DNA of 64,000 nucleotides from Rhodopirellula sp. SM50 (GTDB lineage: Bacteria; Planctomycetota; Planctomycetia; Pirellulales; Pirellulaceae). Positions 24,002 through 33,372 of this stretch are shown here, piece after piece. Position numbers and translations under genes: made by a program. The stretch lies in the NCBI RefSeq assembly GCF_002289565.1, contig NZ_NTFY01000003.1, forward strand, positions 62,001 to 126,000, written 5' to 3'. Every line of letters begins with the position of its first letter. Position 1 is the first letter of the stretch. Under the pieces are notes generated by a model. That model did no database searches. It was not told the origin of the DNA and saw only the letters and a list, made by a program, of their open reading frames with translations.

Positions 24002-25426
24002 ATGCCCAGCTCTTACCCCACCAGGACCTCGGTCGAAACCCTGAGCACTCGTCAAAAGGCGCTCGACGTGAACCTCGATTCGCGGCGCTATGGAACGTTT
24101 GCCGAAATCGGAGCCGGCCAGGAAGTGGTGCGATGGTTCTTTCGCGTCGGTGCGGCCGCCGGAACGATCGCCAAAAGCATGTCGGCGTACGACATGAAGG
24201 TCAGCGATGCGATCTATGGTCGCGCCTCGCGTTACGTCTGTCGCGAACGCCTGCAAGCGATGTTGGACTACGAACACGCCTTGAACCTGGATCGATTGCG
24301 TGAGACTCGCGGCGACACCACGGCGTTCTTTGCCTTCGCCGATACGGTCTCGGCACGAAATTTCCACGGCACCAATCAGTGCCACGGCTGGATGGGTATC
24401 AAATTCCAGGCGCACCCGCGTGACGAAGACAGCCAGATCATCATCCACGTGCGGATGTTGGACAACGAGGCGGCGCTACAGCAGGAGGCGTTGGGGATTG
24501 TCGGGGTGAATCTGGTCTACGGTGCCGCGGCGCTCAACCACGAACCCGAATTGCTGGTCGATTCCCTGCTGGACGGACTGACGACCTCTCGAATCGAGAT
24601 CGACATGATCGAGTTTTCCGGGATCGCGTTTCGACACGTCGACAACCGCCTGATGAGTCTGAAACTGGTCGAATTGGGGCTCAGCGGTGCGGCGATGTTC
24701 GCCGCCAACGGCGAAGTGTTACAACCGTCTGAATTTTTCTATCGCAAAGCAATCCTCGTCGAACGGGGCAGTTTTCGACCGGTGTGCAACGTCAACCTGG
24801 ACATGCTCCGCTGCGCCCACGAAAAGTTCTCCGAACTGCCCAGCGTGCAAGGCAAGGAAGTCACTCAGGTGATGGAAATCACCATGAACAATCTGAAGTC
24901 CTCCGGCGAAATCGACCTCCGCGATTTTCTCGCCCGGGCCGATGTCATCGCCGCCTGCGGCATGCCGGTCTTGATCTCCGACTACTTCCAGTACTACCGC
25001 TTGGCCGCGTACCTGTGCGGTTACACCAAGGAACCGATCGCGATCACCATGGGTGCGGCAAGCATGAAGGACTTGTTTGATGAAAAGTACTACACCAAAC
25101 TGCAGGGCGGCGTGCTCGAATCGTTCGGCAGACTGTTCAAGAATGACTTGAAGATCTTCTGCTACCCGATGGAAAACCGCGAGTCCGGCGAACTGTTGAC
25201 GTCCGAGAATTTTAAGACAAAACCCGAACTGCAACAGTTGTACGACTACATTCGCGATCGCGGCGACATCATCAACCTGGACAATTTCGATCCGTCCTGT
25301 TTGAAAATCTTCTCACGCGACGTGCTGGAACTGATCAAGAAAGGCGACCCCGAATGGGAAACCAAGGTGCCGTCGCCGGTTGCGGAAGTGATCAAGTCCA
25401 AGGCCTACTTCGGGCTGCCGACCTAG
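24002..25426 (+). CDS. conserved uncharacterised 474-residue protein
   Basis: A soluble-looking 474-residue protein without signal peptide. The start region (YGTFAEIGAGQEVVRWFFRVG, then GTIAKSMSAYDMKVSDAIYG) and QQEALGIVGVNLVYGA are strongly conserved in a family I recognise from Bacteroidetes and Planctomycetes. Members have been given unreliable database names such as nicotinate-nucleotide adenylyltransferase or TonB-dependent receptor, and neither fits what is visible. A second conserved region is TMGAASMKDLFDEKYY and SGELLTSENFKTKPELQQLYDY. Possibly an enzyme, as His, Asp and Gly residues cluster in these motifs. Stand-alone gene, with hairpin repeats downstream. Confidence 0.8.
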   Translation: MPSSYPTRTSVETLSTRQKALDVNLDSRRYGTFAEIGAGQEVVRWFFRVGAAAGTIAKSMSAYDMKVSDAIYGRASRYVCRERLQAMLDYEHALNLDRLRETRGDTTAFFAFADTVSARNFHGTNQCHGWMGIKFQAHPRDEDSQIIIHVRMLDNEAALQQEALGIVGVNLVYGAAALNHEPELLVDSLLDGLTTSRIEIDMIEFSGIAFRHVDNRLMSLKLVELGLSGAAMFAANGEVLQPSEFFYRKAILVERGSFRPVCNVNLDMLRCAHEKFSELPSVQGKEVTQVMEITMNNLKSSGEIDLRDFLARADVIAACGMPVLISDYFQYYRLAAYLCGYTKEPIAITMGAASMKDLFDEKYYTKLQGGVLESFGRLFKNDLKIFCYPMENRESGELLTSENFKTKPELQQLYDYIRDRGDIINLDNFDPSCLKIFSRDVLELIKKGDPEWETKVPSPVAEVIKSKAYFGLPT

Positions 25427-25469
25427 CCGCCGAAGAAAGCCCTCTGCTCGCTACGCTCGCGTTGAAGTC

Positions 25470-25490
25470 ACCCTCCCTGCCAGGGAGGGT
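25470..25490. repeat. compact palindrome downstream of the conserved 474-aa gene
   Basis: ACCCTCCCTG (25470-25479) and CAGGGAGGGT (25481-25490) form a 10-bp perfect hairpin with a one-base centre. No T-run follows, so terminator activity is uncertain. Confidence 0.6.
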
Positions 25491-25567
25491 CGGACGCGAG
25501 GTATGAGCGGCCGGGGAGGGTTCTTTGCGGCGGTAAATCACTTCGCAACGCGCGGTCAATGACAGGC

Positions 25568-25622
25568 GTAGTGGACGAGGTTACGAGTCCTATCGCGAGG
25601 GACTCCTAACCTCGTCCACTAC
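25568..25622. repeat. 55-bp intergenic hairpin
   Basis: Perfect 16-bp arms GTAGTGGACGAGGTTA (25568-25583) and its complement (25607-25622), continued inwards by CGAGTCC/GGACTCC with one mismatch. It sits between two convergent genes and may end both transcripts, although no T-run is present. Confidence 0.8.
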
Positions 25623-25679
25623 GAAAAACGAGACTTATTGATCGTGCGTTGCTTAGCGACGACCAGCCCCATCACCGAC

Positions 25680-26387
25680 TCACTCCGATTCGGGCTCGGC
25701 GTCTGCATCGCCCGGCGTCGCTTCGGCGTCGGCCGCTGCGTTTTCTTCTTTGACCGCGGCGGGCTGGGGCTCGATCGCGTTTTGCTCGTTCTGGCGACGC
25801 TCTTCTTCACGCTCCTTCTTTTCTTGGGCGAGGGCCTCTTGGGCGGCTTTCAGTTGACGATTGGCAGCTTGCACGCGTTTTTTCAGATTCGCGTTTTGCT
25901 CTTGGGCTTGATCGAGTTGCTCTTTCGCGTTTGCCGCTGCCTGACTGGCGGCTTTCTCGGCCTTTGCGGCAGCCTGTTTGGCCTTCGCTGCAGCCTCTTT
26001 GACCTTTGCCAATTCTTTCGTCACCGCGTCGGCACGCTTGGTTTGCTCGGCCAACTGCGCCGCTTGTTCGTCCAGCTCGGCTTGCAGCGTTTCAGCCAGT
26101 TGCTCCGACGCGGCGAGCGCCTCGTCTTTCTCCGCCGCTTGGATTTTCATCTCTTCCAACTGTTCACGCAGCGCGACCAGCTCGGTGGTCAGCATGATGT
26201 TGAGTTCGCTGGGTTGATCGACGTGCGACGACGTCCCGCAGGCTGCAGGAGCACACGCCGACTTGCAGGGTCGCCGCAGCAGACGGGCGAGCGGACCGCC
26301 ACAATCGGCGGCGGCACAGTTCGTCACCGCACAATCGGTCACGAGCAGTGCCATCAGGGTGAACGTTGCGGTCAGGGTGGTTTTCAT
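25680..26387 (-). CDS. exported Ala/Glu/Lys-rich coiled-coil protein
   Basis: 235 residues from the ATG at 26387. A signal peptide (MKTTLTATFTLMALLVTD) is followed by a Cys-rich stretch (CAVTNCAAADCGG ... CKSACAPAACG; seven cysteines within about 35 residues). The remainder, about residues 60-215, is a long continuous coiled coil rich in Ala, Lys, Glu and Gln, ending in an acidic tail. The open frame extends upstream to 26663 but without a better start. It probably forms a rod-like trimer or dimer outside the cytoplasm, cross-linked through the cysteines. No specific family recognised. Confidence 0.75.
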   Translation of the reverse strand: MKTTLTATFTLMALLVTDCAVTNCAAADCGGPLARLLRRPCKSACAPAACGTSSHVDQPSELNIMLTTELVALREQLEEMKIQAAEKDEALAASEQLAETLQAELDEQAAQLAEQTKRADAVTKELAKVKEAAAKAKQAAAKAEKAASQAAANAKEQLDQAQEQNANLKKRVQAANRQLKAAQEALAQEKKEREEERRQNEQNAIEPQPAAVKEENAAADAEATPGDADAEPESE

Positions 26388-26703
26388 CGTCTTGGCTTGA
26401 TCGGGGGGGATAGGGGTGGGATGGCCGGCGACGCTCCGACGCTGGACACCCCCTATCCTAATCACGAATCTCAGATGTAAAGACGGGACGTCAAAGAAGC
26501 CCCAACGGACTGAGATCGCTCCCGCGACAAACTGTCGACAAGGCCATGGCGAGAAACCACGGTGGGATCGGCTTTGAGTCGACCGTGCGAGCACGCCAGA
26601 CTGAAAGCCGTCTCCCAACTTGGAGCTTGACAGGCCGACCGGATAGCGAATTGACCGTACCACACTACGGATGCTTCGCTATCCGGCGACCTTGCCAAGT
26701 GCA
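26388..26703. other. 316-bp spacer with two hairpins
   Basis: Between glnN and the coiled-coil gene, both on the minus strand. A near-perfect inverted repeat with GGATAGGGG-type arms lies at 26408-26458. A 12-bp perfect one (CCGGATAGCGAA at 26639-26650, complement at 26675-26686) follows the glnN stop by about 18 bases and may end its transcript. No gene seen. Confidence 0.6.
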
Positions 26704-28959
26704 TCATTTGATGAACAGCATTTCCTGGTACGTCGGCAGCGGCCAGATGTCATCGGCCACGACTTCCTCCAGCTTGTCCACCGTTTCACGCAGGGCCAGC
26801 ATCGACGGCAAGATCGCGTCGCAGCAGTGCCGGCACTCGTCGTCCGGCGTGGTAGCCGAGACGTCGTTGATCGCGTGCTCAAGCGTTGCGATGCCCTCCT
26901 GCAAGGCCTTGACCAGCGCGGTCATCGAATCCAACGTGTCGGTGTCAAAGTCATAGCCGACAGCTTTGAGGTTGGCACACGTCGATGCCAATTCATTTTG
27001 ATACCGAATCGCCGCCGGGAAAATCAGCGTGCGGGCGATCGACAGCGCCAGGCTGGCTTCGACACTGACGGTCATGCAGTACTGTTCTTGGTACGTTTCC
27101 AAACGGCTTTCCAGCTCCCGCTCGGACAACACACCATACTTGGCGAACATCTCGATCGTCTCGGGCGTCGCCAATTGCGGCAACGCGTCGGCCGTCGTTT
27201 TCAAATTCAACAGCCCGCGCTTCTCGGCTTCCTTGTGCCATTCTTCGGAGTAGCCGTCGCCGTTGAAGATGATCGGCGAACACTCCGTGATGATCTCCGA
27301 GAGCAGCGTCTGGATGGCACCGTTGAGTCCATCGGGATTCTTCGCGATCGCTTCTTCCAGTTTGGTCGCACAGTAGTCGACCGAATCGGCAATGATCGTG
27401 TTCATCGCGACCAACGGACCCGAAATCGATTGGTTCGATCCGACGGCGCGGAACTCGAAACGGTTTCCGGTGAAGGCAAACGGGCTGGTCCGGTTGCGGT
27501 CTCCGGCGTCCTTGGGCAACGGCGGCAAGACATCGACGCCCACTTCCAGCGTCCCCGACGGCAGCGAACTGTTTGCGCCGCCGGCCTTGATCTGCTCAAA
27601 CACGTCGGTCAATTGGTCCCCGAGGAAAATCGAGATGATCGCCGGAGGTGCTTCGTTGGCGCCCAGACGGTGGTCGTTGCCGGCACTTGCGACGACGGCC
27701 CGAAGCAATCCCTGGTGCTTGTAGACGGCACGAATGATGGCCGCACAAAAGACCAAGAACTGGGCGTTGTCGTGCGGCGTGTCGCCCGGATCCAGCAGGT
27801 TTCCTTGCGATGAACTGCCCAGGGACCAGTTGACGTGTTTGCCCGAACCGTTGACACCCGCGAAGGGCTTTTCGTGCATCAAGCACGCCATGCCGTATTT
27901 CTCGGCCGTCTTACGCAACGTCAACATCATCAATTGCTGGTGATCCGCCGCGACGTTGGCCGATTCAAACACCGGTGCCACTTCGAACTGCCCCGGCGCG
28001 ACTTCATTGTGACGCGTCTTGACGGGAATCCCCAGCTTGAACAGCTCGCGCTCGGCCTCGCACATGAACGCCAACACGCGTTCGGGAATCGCGCCGAAAT
28101 AGTGGTCGTCAAACTCCTGTCCCTTGGGCGGTTTCGCTCCGAACAGCGTCCTGCCGGCATTGAGCAAGTCGGGACGTGCGTAGTAGAAGTTGCGGTCGAC
28201 CAGGAAGTATTCCTGTTCCGGTCCGGCCGTCGACGCCACGAACGCGCCGTCTTGATGACCGAAGATATTGAGGATCCGTTGAGCCTGTTTGTTGAGCGCC
28301 TGCATCGAACGCAGCACCGGCGTCTTCTTGTCCAGAGCCTCGCCCGTCCAAGAAACAAACGCCGTCGGAATGCACAACGTCGTCCCGTTGGGGTTCTCTA
28401 AAATGTAGGCCGGACTGGTGACGTCCCAAATCGTGTAACCCCGGGCCTGGGACGTGACGCGAATCCCGCCGCTGGGGAAACTCGATCCGTCGGGTTCGCC
28501 TTGGCAAAGTTGCTTGCCGCTGAATTCGGAAAGGGTGCCGCCGTCGGAGGTCGGCGACAGAAAACTGTCGTGCTTCTCCGCCGTCGCGCCGGTCAACGGA
28601 TAAAACACGTGGGCATAGTGCGTCGCGCCTTTTTCCATCGCCCAATCTTTGATCGCCGACGCCACGACGTCCGCGATTTCCGGATCCAGCTTCTCGCCCG
28701 AATCGATCGTGCGAATCAACGACTTGAAAACGCTCTTCGGCAATCGATCTTTCATCACCGACTTGGTGAAGACATTGGCCGAATAATACTCTTGGGCAGG
28801 AACGTCAACGAACTCGATCGTTTGGGGGCTCGAGATTCGGTTGATCACCGCGGCAACCGCGGTTCGTCGCGGAGTCGATCCGCCGCCGCTCGTGCTGGAG
28901 CCGCCGGCGGCACCGTTGGATGGGCTGGTGTCAACGGAATTAGCAAATGCTGTGCTCAT
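26704..28959 (-). CDS. glnN: glutamine synthetase type III
   Basis: A 751-residue GSIII, the long form of glutamine synthetase found in Bacteroidetes, cyanobacteria and planctomycetes. It makes glutamine from glutamate, ammonia and ATP in the cytoplasm. Visible landmarks are [14 protein letters not shown] near residues 113-127, the [11 protein letters not shown] metal-binding stretch near 253, [16 protein letters not shown] near 318, [17 protein letters not shown] near 365 and the large C-terminal helical domain specific to GSIII. The N-terminus has a Ser/Gly-rich extension. ATG start at 28959. It is flanked by intergenic regions on both sides, so it is probably monocistronic; no PII-type regulator gene is adjacent. 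Confidence 0.95.
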   Translation of the reverse strand: MSTAFANSVDTSPSNGAAGGSSTSGGGSTPRRTAVAAVINRISSPQTIEFVDVPAQEYYSANVFTKSVMKDRLPKSVFKSLIRTIDSGEKLDPEIADVVASAIKDWAMEKGATHYAHVFYPLTGATAEKHDSFLSPTSDGGTLSEFSGKQLCQGEPDGSSFPSGGIRVTSQARGYTIWDVTSPAYILENPNGTTLCIPTAFVSWTGEALDKKTPVLRSMQALNKQAQRILNIFGHQDGAFVASTAGPEQEYFLVDRNFYYARPDLLNAGRTLFGAKPPKGQEFDDHYFGAIPERVLAFMCEAERELFKLGIPVKTRHNEVAPGQFEVAPVFESANVAADHQQLMMLTLRKTAEKYGMACLMHEKPFAGVNGSGKHVNWSLGSSSQGNLLDPGDTPHDNAQFLVFCAAIIRAVYKHQGLLRAVVASAGNDHRLGANEAPPAIISIFLGDQLTDVFEQIKAGGANSSLPSGTLEVGVDVLPPLPKDAGDRNRTSPFAFTGNRFEFRAVGSNQSISGPLVAMNTIIADSVDYCATKLEEAIAKNPDGLNGAIQTLLSEIITECSPIIFNGDGYSEEWHKEAEKRGLLNLKTTADALPQLATPETIEMFAKYGVLSERELESRLETYQEQYCMTVSVEASLALSIARTLIFPAAIRYQNELASTCANLKAVGYDFDTDTLDSMTALVKALQEGIATLEHAINDVSATTPDDECRHCCDAILPSMLALRETVDKLEEVVADDIWPLPTYQEMLFIK

Positions 28960-29577
28960 GAAAAATCCTGATCATCAGGCGCGGTGAAAAAGTGGGGAAA
29001 TCGACCAATGGCCTTCCATGATTTCGAACGACGCAAGCTCCACAGAAGTTCGCCTGAGTGCCTGACGAGCGATTCAACGTGATTCGAGATAGACGAGGGA
29101 CGCAATTCATTTCCAGTCCCCCAGTCCCTCCAGGCACGTCTCGTACCGAGGCGGCACGCGATTCCTCCAACGCCCCGGCTGGGGTTGGGCGGCCGCCGCT
29201 GCGGACACCTAATGGAGCCCCAGACCCCTTAGCGGGGCCGGGCGACGCCGGTTCGCCGGGCCGGCTCGGACGGGCTGCGGAGATAATAGGCGGCCGATGC
29301 CCGATTTCTGCGCCATCGCATCACGCTGCTTTCTTCCCCCCCAAGCAAACTCGCTTGGGCCGATGCCACCACCGCTGGTTCGATCGGACCCATCGGACAC
29401 AGAGGACCGTGCCGGCCAACAAGGTGTCGGACACGAATGGCACGGGCGTACGTGGAAAGGGACTCAGCAACCGTTGGTGTTTAGCCTTTCGGCGATTCCG
29501 GGTCGCTGCGATGCAGCGATCGTGGGCGGCTAAAGCCCAATACCAACACTCATGCCCGCGCCATCCCGCCCGATCGG
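28960..29577. other. 618-bp region without a supported gene
   Basis: Between glnN and the MutS-like gene. It should contain the glnN promoter near 28960-29080. A loose inverted repeat (GTTGGTGTTTAGCC at 29473-29486; GGCTAAAGCCCAATACCAAC at 29528-29547) and a small palindrome at 29504-29518 lie at the far end. The AGCCCAATACC core also occurs near 46571. Open frames here have no recognisable protein features. Confidence 0.55.
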
Positions 29578-31551
29578 TCAGTCGCTCGATCCCAGCCCGA
29601 CGATCTCCAACAGACGCAGTGCGTTGGTCGTGGGGCTGACGCCGGAATGCATCTGATAGTCGAACGTCATCTGTTCGTTGCCCGAAGCGTCGGGAGTGAT
29701 CGTTTCACGGAAGTGCACGATCTCCGACACCGCCTGCAATTCCGGTTCATCGGCAAGCTCCAGATCGTGCGTGCTGATCGCACCGATCGCGCCACATTCG
29801 ATCAGATGACGCAGGACCTGGGTGACGGCGATTTGGCGTTCGCGCGAATTGGTTCCCTGCAAGATCTCGTCGAGTAAAAACATCGAGACACAGCGTTTGT
29901 TGGATGCCATCGCCCGGGCCCGATCGACGACCCCTTTGAGCCGATGCAGCTCGGCCATGTAGAACGAAACACCTTCGGCCAGATTATCACGAACGCGAAT
30001 GCTGGTTGCCAATTCGGTCGAAGGTAGACTCAGAGACGTCGCACACACCGGCGCGCCGGCGCCGGCCAAGGCGACGTTCAACCCGACGCTCCGCAGCATT
30101 GTGCTCTTGCCCGACATGTTGCTTCCGGTGACCAGCAGCACCGTCCCGGCCGGCCCGACCGTGACGTCGTTGCAAACACGACTGTCATCGGGCAGCAAGG
30201 GATGTCCCAGCCCCACGGATCGGAACACCGCCGATTGGATTTCATCCGCGCCGGCGTCGGTCCAACGCGGAAAGACCCAATCGGGGTTCTCATCGCAAAC
30301 CGCCGCCAGCGACATCAGCGCCTCTAGTTCCCCGAACGCGTCAAACCAACGCGGCACCGACTGGGCATAGGTTTTCTGCCAGGCTTCCAGTTTTTGCAGG
30401 ACTCGAATGTCCCACAATGCGAGGGCCTGCAGCGGCAGATAAAGCAGGAACGTGGACGCGGACGATCGCAACGACCCGAGCGATGCGACGCGTGCCAGCG
30501 CGTTCATCCCCAGACGCGCGGATTGTTCCGGGTCATCCAACAGCACGTGATGGAGATGGTTCAGCCGATCCCCCGGGGAGTGTTCGTCGGTCTGACCGTC
30601 CGCTTCGCTTTCCAACCATTCGGCCGCAGAGAACAGTTCGCGATACACGTCGACGGACTGACGACTGGCCATGGCGATCGAAAAAATCTGGTGCACCGGC
30701 CCCAGCATGACCGTGGTGATGACGACGTTGATCACGACCAACCCGATTGCCACCGCGAGCGCAATTTGTGCGACGAACGTCGGCACCACGCCGATCCGCG
30801 AGATGATCAGCACCAGGACGGAAACGATCGCCGCCACGGCGGAGATGTTCGCCCAACTCGACAGCCAGCGTTTTTTTTGCAACCACGAATCGCACTGCGA
30901 CCAACGGATAAATTCATCGGGGTCGCCGGTCCCCTCACCGACATGCGCGGCAAGTGAATAAAAACGAAAACGCTCTTCTCTCCGCGGCGTCAACCGTCGG
31001 ACCGCTGCACTGCGGCCCCGCGCGACCTCTGCGTCGGCGACCCCGGTCAACCAATTCGCCAGCGTGCGCACTCCGATCGTCGTGCCGGCCATCGAGACGA
31101 ATTGAAACAGCGAACTCTTGCCGAGCAAATCCAAATCGTCGGCGACGTCCTTTTGGTGTTCTTCCAGCTGGACGGTTTTTAATTTTGCCCGTGTCGTTTT
31201 CCAATCCAATGCGTCCCAGTCCCGGCGGGTCCGCGCCAACAGTCGCTCGGTCACCTTGTTCGCCCGCTCCTGTTCCGCCATCGCGTCGCGAATCGGTTCG
31301 TTCAAAATCGCCGCGACCAGAAAGCCGGCGAGCAAACCAAACCCGACGATCCAGCCCGCTGTCCCGAGATCGGCAAAGAATGTGAACGCGAGCACGGCCA
31401 CGGCGGCGCCGAACAACGCCAAGCGGATCATCGCAAACAGGGAATCCCGTGAGCGGAGTGCTTCCAGCCGTGCGGCCGACGCCTGGAGAAGGCTTTGGTA
31501 GCGGTCCGCGGCGGGCTCTGCCGCCGCCTGGCTCTGTGGAGAATCAACCAT
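29578..31551 (-). CDS. membrane-anchored MutS-like ATPase
   Basis: 657 residues. The C-terminal third is a MutS domain V ATPase: Walker A GSNMSGKST (about 476-484), a Walker B LFLLDEILQGTNS, and the STHD switch (AISTHDLEL). The N-terminal half lacks the mismatch-recognition domain and instead has two pairs of membrane helices (about 47-90 and 235-285), so it is not a repair MutS but belongs to the poorly understood membrane 'MutS-like' family. It may work on DNA or membranes in an ATP-dependent way; no direct clue. Next upstream gene on the same strand is a GT-C-like membrane protein, 18 bp away. Confidence 0.85.
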   Translation of the reverse strand: MVDSPQSQAAAEPAADRYQSLLQASAARLEALRSRDSLFAMIRLALFGAAVAVLAFTFFADLGTAGWIVGFGLLAGFLVAAILNEPIRDAMAEQERANKVTERLLARTRRDWDALDWKTTRAKLKTVQLEEHQKDVADDLDLLGKSSLFQFVSMAGTTIGVRTLANWLTGVADAEVARGRSAAVRRLTPRREERFRFYSLAAHVGEGTGDPDEFIRWSQCDSWLQKKRWLSSWANISAVAAIVSVLVLIISRIGVVPTFVAQIALAVAIGLVVINVVITTVMLGPVHQIFSIAMASRQSVDVYRELFSAAEWLESEADGQTDEHSPGDRLNHLHHVLLDDPEQSARLGMNALARVASLGSLRSSASTFLLYLPLQALALWDIRVLQKLEAWQKTYAQSVPRWFDAFGELEALMSLAAVCDENPDWVFPRWTDAGADEIQSAVFRSVGLGHPLLPDDSRVCNDVTVGPAGTVLLVTGSNMSGKSTMLRSVGLNVALAGAGAPVCATSLSLPSTELATSIRVRDNLAEGVSFYMAELHRLKGVVDRARAMASNKRCVSMFLLDEILQGTNSRERQIAVTQVLRHLIECGAIGAISTHDLELADEPELQAVSEIVHFRETITPDASGNEQMTFDYQMHSGVSPTTNALRLLEIVGLGSSD

Positions 31552-31569
31552 GTTCGCTTCTTGCTCTTG

Positions 31570-33204
31570 CTAGACCGTCTGGATTCCGCCGGCAGTCCCT
31601 GATTGCCGCACCGCCTCGGATCGTCCCCGCTGGACGACCTTCAACGCAACCCGATCCTGTAAGTTCGGCCGAAAGATAGTCAGCAACAGCAGTGGCAGGA
31701 ACCACGCGATGTACAACCCGCCGCCATAGCCATGCCAAAATTGGACCGCGACCATCACCGCGGCCGAACAACCGATCAGCGTGCCCAGGTTTTTCGGCGA
31801 CGGCCAAGCGGCGAACAGCGTGCAAAGGATGCCAAAGGCGACGATCACCGGCAACCGCCAGCGAGGATCCCAGCCCAGCCCCCAAATCCCCCGGGGCTCC
31901 TTGGTCGGCAAAAACAACCCGAACATGCGACGCAGGTGGTCGACCAGCGAATCGGTGCCGCCGAAGGTCAACAGCATGACCAGGATCGCCAACGTCACGA
32001 TCACGCCGATGGCAAACCGGCGGACGCCACGCTGCCAATAAAAACTGCACCACAGCGGCAACAAGAACAATGGGTAATAAACCAGACCGGCCGCCAGCCC
32101 CAGAAAGATCCCTGCAAAAACCGGTCGTCGATAGTTGAGCACCGCCCACAACAACAGTGCAGCCGGCAGCGCATGATCCACACGGCCGGTCATTTGCGCC
32201 GTGTAAGGAAGCATCAAATACAACAGCGAGCAACCGACGCCGCTGCGCAAGTTGCCGAAGTGGCGATTGCCGATCAACACCAGACCCACGATGATCGCCA
32301 AGTGCGCCGAGATCGCCAGCACCTTGGCCAGAATCGTCCAGCTCCGCTTGCTCTGGTCCAACTCGTCCGCCGTGGGCTCCTCTTCGCCGCCAAGCGCCTG
32401 GCTGACCGGACGCGTCGTGATCGTCGGCAAGCGATGCATCAACGCATACCCCGGACCCAGCTCCGGTCCCTGCCAAACGCTCATCCGCGGAGTGCTGGTG
32501 GCGACGTTGACCATCATGAAGATAAACAGGCAGATGCTGATGAAGTACAAACCTCCGACCGTCAAGTTGGGGTCCAACAGCGGACGCCGCACCATCAGCG
32601 GATCGATCATCAAGCGGATCAGAATCATCATCTCGACCGCAAACAGCATGATGAACCCGCTGCGTTGCAGCCCCTTGGCCGAAAGCTCGGCATCGGATTC
32701 GGTCTGGCCAGGGTCCAACGACGTCGCTTCCAACCGCTCATCGAGCGCATGCCGTTCTGTCACCAACGGCAGGTTGGTTTCTTCGTGGATCGTGGGCGGC
32801 ACGTTGCCAGTTGGGCCCGCCGCTTCCGAGCCGGCCGTCTGCATGACGTTGACCGTGACCAAGACCGACGCCGAATCCGCAGTGAACGGTCGGTCGGCCG
32901 AATCGGAGGATTCCTGTTCCCGCAAAGGCGAGGGGACGATGTGCCGGGGACGGGCCGACTCGCTGTCCCGATCCGCTTGACCGCGCGTCGCAATCTCACC
33001 CGATTCCATCTCCCGGAGATGCCGCCGGCGGCCCTCATGAACCATCAGCAACCCCGGCGCCAGCAGAATCAGCAGGACGATATCCAGGTTGCGGATACTC
33101 CAGAACCGGTGAAAGACGAAGTACAACCCGATCGTCAGGAACGATGAAAGATAGACCCAGGTCGTCGGGTCCGGCCGCTTGTAATAAAGCAGAAACTCGC
33201 TCAT
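31570..33204 (-). CDS. polytopic membrane protein resembling GT-C glycosyltransferases
   Basis: 544 residues with about eleven or twelve membrane helices. After two N-terminal helices there is a long soluble loop (about 65-190, rich in Ser, Glu and Asp) and then a block of helices, including RVDHALPAALLLWAVLNYRRPVFAGIFLGLA-like segments. These recall DUF2029/GT87 polyprenyl-sugar-dependent transferases, but a clear catalytic acidic loop motif is not obvious. Cytoplasmic membrane. Transcribed just before the MutS-like gene (18-bp gap), so both probably form an operon. Family placement is tentative. Confidence 0.65.
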   Translation of the reverse strand: MSEFLLYYKRPDPTTWVYLSSFLTIGLYFVFHRFWSIRNLDIVLLILLAPGLLMVHEGRRRHLREMESGEIATRGQADRDSESARPRHIVPSPLREQESSDSADRPFTADSASVLVTVNVMQTAGSEAAGPTGNVPPTIHEETNLPLVTERHALDERLEATSLDPGQTESDAELSAKGLQRSGFIMLFAVEMMILIRLMIDPLMVRRPLLDPNLTVGGLYFISICLFIFMMVNVATSTPRMSVWQGPELGPGYALMHRLPTITTRPVSQALGGEEEPTADELDQSKRSWTILAKVLAISAHLAIIVGLVLIGNRHFGNLRSGVGCSLLYLMLPYTAQMTGRVDHALPAALLLWAVLNYRRPVFAGIFLGLAAGLVYYPLFLLPLWCSFYWQRGVRRFAIGVIVTLAILVMLLTFGGTDSLVDHLRRMFGLFLPTKEPRGIWGLGWDPRWRLPVIVAFGILCTLFAAWPSPKNLGTLIGCSAAVMVAVQFWHGYGGGLYIAWFLPLLLLTIFRPNLQDRVALKVVQRGRSEAVRQSGTAGGIQTV

Positions 33205-33372
33205 GGGACGTTTGCGGCGGTGTCCTACCGCCCGCCTCGGTCAAACCCGTTGGAAGAATCGCAGCAAAAGTCGTTCCAATACAATCGCCCTAGCATACGT
33301 GCCCCAGGCGGGCGTGAAAACCACTGTGAAAGACCACCGTGCCGGAAAATCCGCCATCGGATGCTCTTGCAC

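Noticed and set aside
26671-27813. Long open frame antisense to glnN
   Set aside because: Entirely complementary to a highly conserved glutamine synthetase, with Arg/Val/Asp-rich composition expected from codon mirror effects.
29058-29639. 193-residue plus-strand open frame between glnN and the MutS-like gene
   Set aside because: Arg/Pro/Ser-rich translation without domain or signal features, running into the antisense of a real gene; typical GC-driven spurious frame.
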